64,000 bases of DNA, from the NCBI RefSeq assembly GCF_001618865.1, contig NZ_CP015136.1:5677001-5741000 (forward strand), written 5' to 3'. How positions within the stretch are numbered: position 1 is the first letter of the stretch; every line of letters starts with the position of its first letter. The position numbers and the translations under genes are program-made. The notes beneath the pieces are model-generated. The model was not told the DNA's origin and ran no database searches. It worked only from the letters and a program-made list of their open reading frames with translations. The DNA comes from Luteitalea pratensis (lineage in GTDB: Bacteria > Acidobacteriota > Vicinamibacteria > Vicinamibacterales > Vicinamibacteraceae). Positions 8,021 through 17,869 of the stretch are shown in pieces.

Positions 8021-9139
8021 TTACCAGGTCGGCTCGGGCCCGGGAATCAGCGACTCGGTCTTGCGCGTCTCCGGGCCGTTCTCGGTGCACACGGCGTAGT
8101 CGCTCTCGTACATCGAGACGCCGGCAAACTCGCCGGCCTTGTTGACGACGTAGAAGTTCAGCCCGAACTTCGGGTTGCCGGTGCCCTTCGGGTCGAGCAG
8201 GCGCTTCTCGATGGTGTTGGCCTTCACCCGGCGCAACGCTTCCATGCCGGCGTCCTTGGGGGACTTGCCCTGGCGCAGTTGCTCGACGATCAGGTACGAG
8301 CAGAGGCCGTACAGGTTGGCCTCACCTCGCCCCGTCGAACCGGCCGCCCCGACATCACCGTCCACGTACAACCCGGCCCCCAGGATCGGCGAGTCCCCGA
8401 CGCGACCGGGAATCTTCCAGGCGAGCCCGCTGGTCGTGGTGACGCCGCAGATTTCGCCCTTCGCATTCACGCCATCGCAGTTGATGGTGCCGAAGTAGTG
8501 GGCCGGGTCGATGAGGCCATCGCGCACCATCGATCGGCCCGCTTCGAAGCCGGACTGCGCGCGCTTTTCCGGGTCGAGGAAGTGCTCCGGATCGAGGCGC
8601 CGCTTCCACTCCAGCCAGAGGCGCCGCGACGTCTCGGTGTTGAGGTCCTCTTCGACGGTGAATCCCATCTGCCTCGCGAACCGCTGTGCGCCAGCGCCGA
8701 CCAGGAGGTGGTGATCGGTGTTCTGCAGGACCGCGTGCGCCACCCTGGACGGCGTCCGCACTCCCTCGAGGGCGGCCACTCCCCCGGCCCGCTTCTTCGG
8801 GCCGTGCATGCAGCACGAGTCGAGCTGCACCACACCCTCCGCGTTGGGCAGCCCGCCGTAGCCGACGCTCGTGTCCCTGGGGTCGAGTTCGACGATGTTG
8901 ACGCCGGCGATGAGGGCCTCGAGCACGTCGCTGCCGCCGGTCATCAGCCGGAAGGCGCGGGCTACGCAGGTCTCCTGGCCGTCGTGCGTGTACTTGTTGC
9001 CGTTGGCCGACGAGATGACGACCGGCCGGAACTTGTTCTGCAGGACCGCGGGCGCGCCCTCGGCACGCGGCGCGAGACCGAGAGCGGCCGCGGCCGCGCC
9101 GGTAAGGACGAAGTCACGTCGATTCAGTCGAGATGGCAT
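8021..9139 (-). CDS. Exported Ntn-hydrolase, aspartylglucosaminidase / isoaspartyl-peptidase family
   Basis: Threonine-nucleophile amidohydrolase that matures by self-cleavage. The N-terminus carries a Tat-type signal (LNRRDFVLTGAAAAALGLA), so it is exported folded. The predicted nucleophile is T218 (FGTINCDG), which would become the beta-subunit N-terminus. The following VTTTSGLAWKIPGRVGDSPI block and the GAGLYVDGDVGAAGSTG block match glycosylasparaginases. The residue before the nucleophile is Gly, as in plant-type asparaginases, not Asp as in human AGA. Likely role: hydrolysis of N-glycan-linked Asn or isoaspartyl peptides. TACACT (9147-9152) sits seven bases before the ATG. Confidence 0.88.
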   Translation of the reverse strand: MPSRLNRRDFVLTGAAAAALGLAPRAEGAPAVLQNKFRPVVISSANGNKYTHDGQETCVARAFRLMTGGSDVLEALIAGVNIVELDPRDTSVGYGGLPNAEGVVQLDSCCMHGPKKRAGGVAALEGVRTPSRVAHAVLQNTDHHLLVGAGAQRFARQMGFTVEEDLNTETSRRLWLEWKRRLDPEHFLDPEKRAQSGFEAGRSMVRDGLIDPAHYFGTINCDGVNAKGEICGVTTTSGLAWKIPGRVGDSPILGAGLYVDGDVGAAGSTGRGEANLYGLCSYLIVEQLRQGKSPKDAGMEALRRVKANTIEKRLLDPKGTGNPKFGLNFYVVNKAGEFAGVSMYESDYAVCTENGPETRKTESLIPGPEPTW

Positions 9140-9146
9140 GCGCCAG

Positions 9147-9152
9147 AGTGTA
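9147..9152 (-). promoter_or_regulatory. -10-like TACACT, leaderless type, for the asparaginase gene
   Basis: On the minus strand TACACT is followed by seven bases and then the ATG at 9139. Transcription would begin at or next to the start codon. Confidence 0.45.
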
Positions 9153-9274
9153 CGATAGCTGGTCTACAAGGCCGGCGCTCTCGCAGCACGGCCCTCACCC
9201 CGCGCCCGCGGCGCGTCGCAATCGGCCCTGTCGGGTTCGTGGTGACGGCCCGGTAGCCGAGCGAATTACGACGC

Positions 9275-11431
9275 ATGACGAGTGACGCGACCATGTCCGA
9301 TTCTGCCCTCCTTCCCCACCGCATTGCCGGCCTGCACGATCTCGCCACGGACCTGTGGTGGGTCTGGCACCGCGAGGCGCGCGAGGTGTTCCGCCAGCTC
9401 GATTACAAGGTGTGGCGCCTCACGGCCCACAATCCGGTGCGGATGCTGCGCCTGGTGAGCCCCGAGCGGCTGGCGGAAGCCGCCGCGGATCCGGGTTTCC
9501 TGGCCTTGTACGACGAGGCACTGCGGCAACTGGAGGCGGCGCGTTCTGGTGACCAGACCTGGTGGAGGCAGCGAACAACCATTGGCCGCAAGCGTCCAAT
9601 CGCCTACTTCTCCGCCGAATTCGCCATTCACCAGTCGCTTCCGATTTATGCCGGCGGGTTGGGTGTGCTCGCCGGCGACCACTGCAAGGAGGCGTCCGAC
9701 CTCGGCTTGCCATTCGTGGGCGTCGGCTTCATGTACCCCCAGGGCTACTTCCACCAGAGCGTGACTGCCGATGGCTGGCAGGAGGAGAACTACGAGCGCA
9801 TCGACTGGGAGGACGCCGCGACGCAGCGCGCTCGCGCCGCCGACGGCTCGGAACTGGTCATCGCCGTGCCGCTCGGCAACCGCACGGTGCTGGTCTCGGT
9901 GTGGCTCGTCAAGCTGGGTGGCATTTCGCTGTACCTGATGGACACGAACCTGCCCGAGAACGCGCCGTGGGATCGCGAGTTGTCGGCACGCCTCTACGGC
10001 GGCGATCGCGAAACGCGTGTGCAGCAGGAGATCATCCTCGGCATCGGCGGCGTGCGGGTCCTGCGCGCGCTCGGCTACGACCCGGCCGTGTGGCACCTCA
10101 ACGAAGGCCACGCCGCGTTCGTGGTGCTGCAGCGCATCCGCGAATTGCTCGAACTGGGCTACTCGTTTGCCGACGCACACGCCGAAGTGCGCCGCAGCAC
10201 CGTGTTCACGACACACACGCCGGTGCCCGCGGGCCACGACGCGTTCCCGTTCCACATGGTCGAGACGCACCTGGCCGGTTGCTGGGGCGGGCTCGGTGAC
10301 CACCGCGAGGACTTCCTCGCGCTCGGTCGCTACGACAACGGCAGCGGCACGCTGTTCAACATGACCGCCCTCGCGATGCGCAGTGCCGCGGGCGTCAACG
10401 CTGTCAGCCAGCTGCATGGCGAGGTCACCCGCGAGATGTGGGCGCCGCTGATCCACGAGCTCCCGCCGCAGGACGAACCGGTCAAGGCGGTCACCAACGG
10501 CGTGCACCTGACCAACTGGCTGTCGCTCGAACTCAATCGCACGCTGGACAAGTACCTGCCGGCCGACTGGCGGGCCCGGCACGACGATCCGTCGGTGTGG
10601 GACGCGGTGCTGGACATCCCCGACGAGGTCCTCTGGGAGACGCGCGAGAAGATGCGCGGCTACATGTACCACTTCGTCCGCGAGCGGATTCGCGAACGCT
10701 GGGTGCACGAGAACGTGCCGCCTGCACGCGTGCTCGCCGGTGGAACCTTGCTCGGCCAGCAGGCGTTGACGATCGGCTTCGCGCGACGCATGACGGCCTA
10801 CAAGCGGCCCGACCTGATCTTCCATGATCCGGATCGTCTCGCACGGCTGCTCAACGACCCGAAGCGCCCCGTGCAGGTGGTGTTTGCAGGCAAGGCGCAC
10901 CCGGCCGACGAAGGCGGCAAGCATGCCCTCCAGGGTATCTACCGGCGCGCGCTCGACCCCCGCTTCGGTGGCCGTATCGCGTTTGTCGAGGACTACGACC
11001 TGCACGTCGCGCACTACCTGGTCCAGGGTTGCGACGTGTGGCTCAACAACCCCCGCAAGCCGCTCGAGGCCAGCGGCACGAGCGGCATGAAGGCCGCGGC
11101 CAACGGCGTGCTCAACATGAGCATCGGCGATGGCTGGTGGCCCGAAGGGTTCGTCGGCGGCAACGGCTGGCTGATCGACCCGGCCGTCGAGCACGCTGAC
11201 AACGCCGCCCAGGACGCGGCTGACGCCGACGCGCTCTACCGCCTGCTCGAGAACGAGGTGGTGCCGGCCTTCTACGAACGGGACGCGCGCGAGGTGCCGC
11301 TCCGCTGGGTGCAGATGGTCAAGCAGTCCATCCGTACCGTCGCGCCACGGTTCTGCACACGCCGGATGTTGAAGGAATACGTCGAGCGGATGTACCTGCC
11401 GGCGTTCGAGGCCAGCCTCACGAACAAGTAG
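9275..11431 (+). CDS. glgP: Alpha-glucan (glycogen) phosphorylase
   Basis: GT35 phosphorylase releasing glucose-1-phosphate from alpha-1,4-glucans in the cytoplasm. 718 residues, the length of the short bacterial form that starts with a DUF3417 domain (about 10-110, HDLATDLWWVWH). Catalytic-domain blocks include YAGGLGVLAGDH, WHLNEGHAAF, the pyridoxal-phosphate lysine K606 in EASGTSGMKAAANG, and IGDGWWPEGF. Start: ATG at 9275, or ATG at 9293 six residues later; neither has a strong ribosome site. It is divergent from the asparaginase gene. No other glycogen genes are nearby, so it is probably expressed alone. Confidence 0.93.
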   Translation: MTSDATMSDSALLPHRIAGLHDLATDLWWVWHREAREVFRQLDYKVWRLTAHNPVRMLRLVSPERLAEAAADPGFLALYDEALRQLEAARSGDQTWWRQRTTIGRKRPIAYFSAEFAIHQSLPIYAGGLGVLAGDHCKEASDLGLPFVGVGFMYPQGYFHQSVTADGWQEENYERIDWEDAATQRARAADGSELVIAVPLGNRTVLVSVWLVKLGGISLYLMDTNLPENAPWDRELSARLYGGDRETRVQQEIILGIGGVRVLRALGYDPAVWHLNEGHAAFVVLQRIRELLELGYSFADAHAEVRRSTVFTTHTPVPAGHDAFPFHMVETHLAGCWGGLGDHREDFLALGRYDNGSGTLFNMTALAMRSAAGVNAVSQLHGEVTREMWAPLIHELPPQDEPVKAVTNGVHLTNWLSLELNRTLDKYLPADWRARHDDPSVWDAVLDIPDEVLWETREKMRGYMYHFVRERIRERWVHENVPPARVLAGGTLLGQQALTIGFARRMTAYKRPDLIFHDPDRLARLLNDPKRPVQVVFAGKAHPADEGGKHALQGIYRRALDPRFGGRIAFVEDYDLHVAHYLVQGCDVWLNNPRKPLEASGTSGMKAAANGVLNMSIGDGWWPEGFVGGNGWLIDPAVEHADNAAQDAADADALYRLLENEVVPAFYERDAREVPLRWVQMVKQSIRTVAPRFCTRRMLKEYVERMYLPAFEASLTNK

Positions 11432-11466
11432 GCCAGCGCGGCCGATGGCCGTGCGACAATCAGAGG

Positions 11467-11925
11467 ATGTCTCGTCGTTCCGTCTCCAGCGTGCGATGTG
11501 CCCTTTGCAATGCGAAGGACGTGTCCGAGCCGCGAGGCGAGGAGAAGTACTGCCGCGACTGCTGGGACAAGAAGATCGCCGTCGAGGAGATCGTCGCGCG
11601 CGAGTTCGCGCTCAAGCGCTACATCCGCGCCCACAGCGCGGAGAAGTACCTCATCTACCACTCGACGATGAAGCGGCCCTGCGGCCAGCTGATCGTCGTC
11701 GACGACGGGTACGACCTGTTCCTGACGCTGGTGCTCTATCCCACGTTCGGGTGGGAGGAGCCGGCCTACCATCTCGAGGGCGACCCGGAGACGCGCGCCT
11801 TCCACGAAGTGCTCGTGGACGTGGTCGTCGCCGAAGTCATCGAGCCGTGGGGCGGCGGCAAGTGGCACCTCGAGATCATCCGCGCCACGGGAGCCGAGCC
11901 CGAGGAGTGGAACGGCGAACTGTGA
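11467..11925 (+). CDS. Zinc-ribbon hypothetical protein, 152 aa
   Basis: Not recognised as a named family. The N-terminus has a CxxC...CxxC zinc-ribbon or treble-clef pattern (C11, C14, C29, C32). A mostly beta domain of about 100 residues follows (LIVVDDGYDLFLTLVLYP), ending with an acidic tail. There is no signal peptide or membrane segment, so it should be cytoplasmic. It lies 35 bases after glgP and 40 before the Nramp-like gene on the same strand, so co-transcription is possible. A zinc-stabilised binding protein is a guess only. Confidence 0.7.
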   Translation: MSRRSVSSVRCALCNAKDVSEPRGEEKYCRDCWDKKIAVEEIVAREFALKRYIRAHSAEKYLIYHSTMKRPCGQLIVVDDGYDLFLTLVLYPTFGWEEPAYHLEGDPETRAFHEVLVDVVVAEVIEPWGGGKWHLEIIRATGAEPEEWNGEL

Positions 11926-11965
11926 AGGGCGCCTGATTTGCCGCCACGGAGCGTGGGAGTCATAG

Positions 11966-13345
11966 TTGAGCTCCGTGCAAGCCCCACCTGACCCCTACGC
12001 CATCCAGCCCGCGGACGCCGAGTCCCCTCCCTCAGGACTCGGGGCCACGCTTCGGCGTATCGGTCCCGGCGTCGTGCTGGCCTCGTCCATTGTCGGGTCT
12101 GGCGAACTCATCGCCACGACGACGCTCGGCGCGAAAGTCGGCTACACGGCACTCTGGATCATCCTGTTGAGCTGTGCCATCAAGCCGGCCGTGCAGGCCG
12201 AGTTGGGCCGCTACACCATCGCGACCGGGGAAACCGGGCTCGCCGGCCTGAATCACGTGCCTGGCCCGCGGCTGGTCCACGTCAACTGGATCGTCTGGCT
12301 CTGGGCACTCATGACCCTCGTGTCCCTGATGCAGATCGGCGCGATGTACGGCGGGGTCACGCAAGTCATGCAGATCGTCGCGCCAGCCATCCCGAAAGAG
12401 CTCTATGTGACAGGGTTTGCCGGGCTGACCCTGCTCATCCTGCTCGGGGGCGGCTACGAGCGGGTCGAACGGTTCGCCGTCCTCAAGGTGAGCCTGTTCT
12501 CGTTCCTTACGGTGCTGGCTGCCGTGCTGCTGTTCCGGTCGCCGTCTTTTCGTGTCGGCGAGATGATGGAGGGACTGAGGCCGCAAATCCCGACGACCGG
12601 CCTGGGCACCGCGCTGGCGGTTTTCGGGATCACGGGGGTGGGAGCCAGCGAACTGTTCATGTATCCCTACTGGTGCGTGGAGAAGGGATACGCCCGTCGC
12701 AGCGGCATCAACGACGGGTCACCGGCATGGGAGGCGCGGGCACGCGGCTGGAGCCGGGTGATGATGGCCGACATCCTCACCAGCCTCGTGATCTACACAT
12801 TGGCCACCGTGGCCTTCTACCTGCTCGGGGCGGGCATCCTCCATCCGGCCGGCACCGTGCCGCGGGGCAACGAGACGATCACCACGCTCTCGGCCATGTA
12901 CACCGCGACGCTCGGGAACTGGAGCGCTCCGGTCTTCTATCTCGGGGCGGTGGTCACGCTGTACGGCACGATCTTCGCGGCAACCGCAGCCAACTCGCGC
13001 GTGTTCTCGGACATGACCCGGCTGATGGGCTACTTCGAGGCGCACGACTCGGCACGGCGGACGCGCATGCGCGACCGCTTCATCGTCTGGCTCACCGTCG
13101 TGCCGATCCTGATGTTCCTGCTCTTCGGCAATCCCGTGCAGATGGTGGTGATTGGCGGCACCGCCCAGGCCCTGATGCTTCCAGTAATTGGCGTCGGCGC
13201 GTTGTATCTGCGGCACAGGAAGCTGCCGGCATCGGTCGCGCCAGGTATCTTCGCGACCGTCGCGCTGTGGATCGCCACCGCGGTGATGAGCAGCGCCGCT
13301 CTCTACTACACGTACTTGTACCTGCGCGGACAGGCGAGCCTGTAA
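11966..13345 (+). CDS. Nramp-fold transporter, non-canonical metal site
   Basis: Polytopic inner-membrane protein of 459 residues with about eleven hydrophobic segments and overall Nramp architecture (GPGVVLASSIVGSGELIAT in TM1, GYTALWIILLSC in TM2). Canonical Nramp Mn/Fe transporters carry DPGN in TM1 and MPHN in TM6. Here the TM1 position reads GSGE (44-47) and the TM6 region reads GASELFMYPYW (226-236), so the usual Asp, Asn and Met ligands are absent. The substrate is therefore uncertain; Nramp-related Mg or Al transporters also lack the canonical set. The start is TTG at 11966 with GGGAG (11955-11959) six bases upstream; GTG at 11975 is an alternative. Confidence 0.85.
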   Translation: MSSVQAPPDPYAIQPADAESPPSGLGATLRRIGPGVVLASSIVGSGELIATTTLGAKVGYTALWIILLSCAIKPAVQAELGRYTIATGETGLAGLNHVPGPRLVHVNWIVWLWALMTLVSLMQIGAMYGGVTQVMQIVAPAIPKELYVTGFAGLTLLILLGGGYERVERFAVLKVSLFSFLTVLAAVLLFRSPSFRVGEMMEGLRPQIPTTGLGTALAVFGITGVGASELFMYPYWCVEKGYARRSGINDGSPAWEARARGWSRVMMADILTSLVIYTLATVAFYLLGAGILHPAGTVPRGNETITTLSAMYTATLGNWSAPVFYLGAVVTLYGTIFAATAANSRVFSDMTRLMGYFEAHDSARRTRMRDRFIVWLTVVPILMFLLFGNPVQMVVIGGTAQALMLPVIGVGALYLRHRKLPASVAPGIFATVALWIATAVMSSAALYYTYLYLRGQASL

Positions 13346-13348
13346 GCC

Positions 13349-15006
<1,658 letters not shown>

Positions 15007-15010
<4 letters not shown>

Positions 15011-16422
15011 GATCGACTTTCGATGGTGCCGGTCTCGGCAAGTGGCAGCGCGACGCAGAACTCGGTGCGCCCCGGGACCGACTCGACATCTATCTCGGCA
15101 TCGTTGTGGGTCAGCAGCCGCCGGACGATGTCCAGTCCGAGACCGGTGCCCTTTCCCACGGGCTTGGTGGTGAAGAACGGGTCGAACATGCGGGCACGTA
15201 TCTCGGGCGGGATGCCGGGACCGTTGTCGACGATGGAGACCGTGACGCGCTGACGCTGACGCCTCACGTTCACGTCCACACGACCACCCTCGCCCACGGC
15301 GTCGAGTGCGTTGTCGATCAGGTTTGCCCAGACCTGGTTCAGTTCGCCCACGAACCCGCGAACTGCCGGCAGGTCGGGCTCCACGTCGATGGCTACCGCA
15401 ATCGACCTGGCGCGCGCCTTCGACCTGAGGATGGTGACGGTGTTGCCTAGAGAGGACGCCAGGTCCACGGGCTCGGCCACGGTGGCCTGATCCATGTGCG
15501 TGAAGCCCTTGATGGCCTGGACCAGGCCCGAGATGCGCATCGCGGCGTCCTGGATCTCCGAGGCGAGTTCGCGCACCGAGCAGCCCGCGGCCGCCCAGTG
15601 GAGGACCGCGTCGAGGGCAGGCCCGTCCACCGACGCGGCGATCCGGTCGAGTGCCTCGATCGTCACGCCGGTATCGGCCAGCGCCAGGCCGCTGCCGGCG
15701 TCGAGGCCGTGGTCATCGAGCCAGTCGGCAATCGCCTCCTCGCGCTCGACCCGCTGGATTGGCGACAACACGCCCATCGAGGCCAACATGCCGCACGAGG
15801 ACCGGACCATGTCGATGGCCTCGATTTGAACGTCGGTGAGCCTGGACGCACCCAGCACGCGCGTGGCGCGTTCGGCCTCCTCCAGCCGGTTTTCGAGCAG
15901 CACGGCACTGCGCGCGATCGCCGCCGCCGGGTTGTTGAGCTCGTGGGCGAGGCCGGCCGAGAGCTTGCCGAGCGACGCCATCTTCTCGTCGTGCAGGTCG
16001 TTGGACGTGAAGTGCCGCGCGCGGTCGATCATCTTGTGCACGAGAATCGACGTCGCCTGGTGGCACTCGCGAATCATCTCGGTCAGCAGGTCGCGAGGCA
16101 GCGCCAGGACCTCGCAGGCCTCCTGCGCGACGGTGTCGCCGGGCGGGCTGGTCATCCGGGAGTACGGGAGTATGCCGGTGACGTCGCCAGCCCGCCACTC
16201 CATGACCTTGTGCCGGCCCGCGCCGCGGTCCACGAAGATGGCGATGTGCCCGGTCAGGACTGCGTAGAGGCCCTCGACCACGGCGCCCTTGTGGGTCAGG
16301 ACTTCACCTTCGTCGAGATGACGCAACGTGCCGTGCGCGGCGAGCCACGCAAGTTCTTCGCGTGGCGCGGCCCCGAGGGTCTTGTGTTGGGCCAGTTGTT
16401 CGATCAGGTCGGCGTATGACAC
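15007..16422 (-). CDS. Sensor histidine kinase with N-terminal cyclic-nucleotide-binding domain
   Basis: 471 residues, no membrane helix, so a soluble sensor. A CNB/Crp-like domain (about 10-125) precedes a dimerisation helix with phospho-acceptor H160 (GLAHELNNPAAA), an inserted helical region of about 120 residues, and a HATPase domain with N box (ELNQVWANLIDNALDAV), DNGPGIP, MFDPFFTTKP and GKGTGLGL. GTG start at 16422 with GGAG five bases ahead; TATGAT (16450-16455) could be the -10. The stop overlaps the receiver-flavoprotein start by four bases (translational coupling). The CNB domain may bind a nucleotide or act as a redox/heme-type sensor as in Crp-Fnr relatives. This is inference. Confidence 0.9.
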
Positions 16423-16488
16423 GGTGACTCCGCGCGAGAGGGCGCCCCATCATACGTCGGCGCTGGACGGTGAGAAGGTGAGGCGCGC

Positions 16489-17041
16489 CTACCAGCGCAA
16501 GGGCGGCAGGCCGAGGAGATCGATGATCGCGACGGCCTCTCGCGTGCGTCCGGTGTGGAACTGCACATAGCCGTCACCGCTCAGGGAAGGCTGCTGGAAA
16601 CCGCCGACGTGTGGGCCAGGGATGGTGCCGATCTCTCTTTCCGTGAAGTCGACAATGTCGAGGGCGATGACGTCGGCGCCGCGCATCACGAATGCGCTGC
16701 AAGCGTTGGTGTGATCGGGCAGCAGGCCACGCAGGTTGTCACTCGGATCGGCGGTCAACTGTACGAGCCCGCCGGTCTCGACCTGTGCGCGGTAGAACTG
16801 ACGTTGCCCCGTCCGAGTCGACGAGACCAGCACGTAGCGGTTGTCGGCCGTGAAGTTCGAGACGTGGAAGTAGAGGTTGTCGCTCGTTCCGACGGTAGCG
16901 AGTTCGGTGACCCGGACGCCCGTCACCGGATCGAGGTACGACTCACGCTCGACGCCCCAGTCCTTGCCGGCATGTCCGCCATCGGGCGCCACACCCAGCG
17001 GCCGCGACGATCGACAGGGCGACGAGGACGAGGCGACGCAT
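16489..17041 (-). pseudogene. Frameshifted, truncated lipoprotein of oligogalacturonate-lyase-like beta-propeller type
   Basis: A lipoprotein signal starts with ATG at 17041 (MRRLVLVALSIVAAAGC) but runs into a stop after about 32 codons. The homologous body continues in another frame (from about APDGGHAGKDWGVERESYLDP), so a one-base frameshift lies near 16990. The body shows beta-propeller blades (YFHVSNFTADNRYVLVSS, QLTADPSDNLRG) like those of oligogalacturonate lyase and TolB-type propellers. It stops after about 150 residues, whereas such enzymes have near 400. So both a frameshift and a missing C-terminus point to a decaying gene. A sequencing error could explain the frameshift but not the truncation. 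It lies 25 bases after the DUF4870-like gene. Confidence 0.6.
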
Positions 17042-17066
17042 GCCCTCCAGCAGTCCTGGAAACGCG

Positions 17067-17480
17067 TTACGAGGGAACGGCCAGGCGTTCGACGCGCGCG
17101 CCGATCAGCGGCCAGCGCGGCGTGCCACCGAGCGCGACCTGCACCATGGACCAGAGCCAGAGCAGCACGCCGATGAGCACGACGCCCTGGGCGGCCCAGA
17201 GGCCGGCGCGGAAGACCGTGAGCGATGAAAGGATCCCGAGCGCCGCGACCCCGAGACATGCGCAGCCCAGCACGGTCAGGGCCCCGAAGCCCAGCACCGA
17301 CTGCGCCGCATGCCAACGTGTGTCGCGATCCTGGCCTTCGAGCCAGAGCACCAGCAACCCGGTCACCCACCCCGCAGAGTAGGCGAGGATCGCAGCCCGT
17401 TTCCGGCTCAGGCCAAGCGAAGTCTCGGCCACGGGCGGGCTGGCAGGGGGCGGCGGGGACCTGACGACGGACGTCGGCAT
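17067..17480 (-). CDS. DUF4870/Tic20-like small membrane protein
   Basis: 137 residues. A Pro-rich cytoplasmic N-terminus is followed by three to four hydrophobic helices. The RDTRWHAAQSVLGF segment matches the NxRFHAxQSxL-type signature of DUF4870 proteins, which are distantly related to the chloroplast import component Tic20. No function is established for the bacterial members. The downstream broken lipoprotein gene begins 25 bases after its stop, so the two once formed an operon. Confidence 0.75.
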   Translation of the reverse strand: MPTSVVRSPPPPASPPVAETSLGLSRKRAAILAYSAGWVTGLLVLWLEGQDRDTRWHAAQSVLGFGALTVLGCACLGVAALGILSSLTVFRAGLWAAQGVVLIGVLLWLWSMVQVALGGTPRWPLIGARVERLAVPS

Positions 17481-17869
17481 GCGCGACCAGCGTAAACCAG
17501 GTGCCGGGCTCGGCGCCGTTGACCGGGCTCCGGGCCCCGGAGCGCCCTTTGGTGACCGCGGGAGAAGCGCTCCATGGCGTGAACGCCACCGGGCGGCGGG
17601 AATCCGTGAAGGTGTAGCCGTGGGACTTCGCCTTCGCCGAGGCTACGGCGGACAAGTCGTCCCGCTGGGAGCGCGCCGGACAAGTCCGGCGCCTACGAGA
17701 TTCGTTGGAGTCCGGCGGCTACACGTGTCAGGGGCCGGGCACCGTTTGCCGGGCATCGGGCACCGTTCAGCGTCCGGCGATGCGTGTCGGCAGCCGTTCA
17801 CCGAGCACCGAACACCGTTGGCGTCCAGGCTCGGCGTTCGGCGTTCGGCGTTCAACGTTCGGCGTTCCC
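17481..17869. repeat. Intergenic repeat block with cassette copy 2
   Basis: 389 bases without a gene. Positions 17571-17722 repeat the cassette seen at 5355-5503, including an LRQGYGGQ-type unit (17629-17659) and the palindrome GCGCCGGAC-AA-GTCCGGCGC (17673-17692). Then come degenerate GGGCACCGTT and CGGCGTT strings (17731-17868) reaching the stop of the VWFA gene. No promoter is evident for the DUF4870-like gene. Confidence 0.75.

Noticed and set aside
9266-11194. Long minus-strand open frame opposite glgP
   Set aside because: It is a GC-driven shadow; glgP on the plus strand has all family motifs, and the minus product has no recognisable domain.
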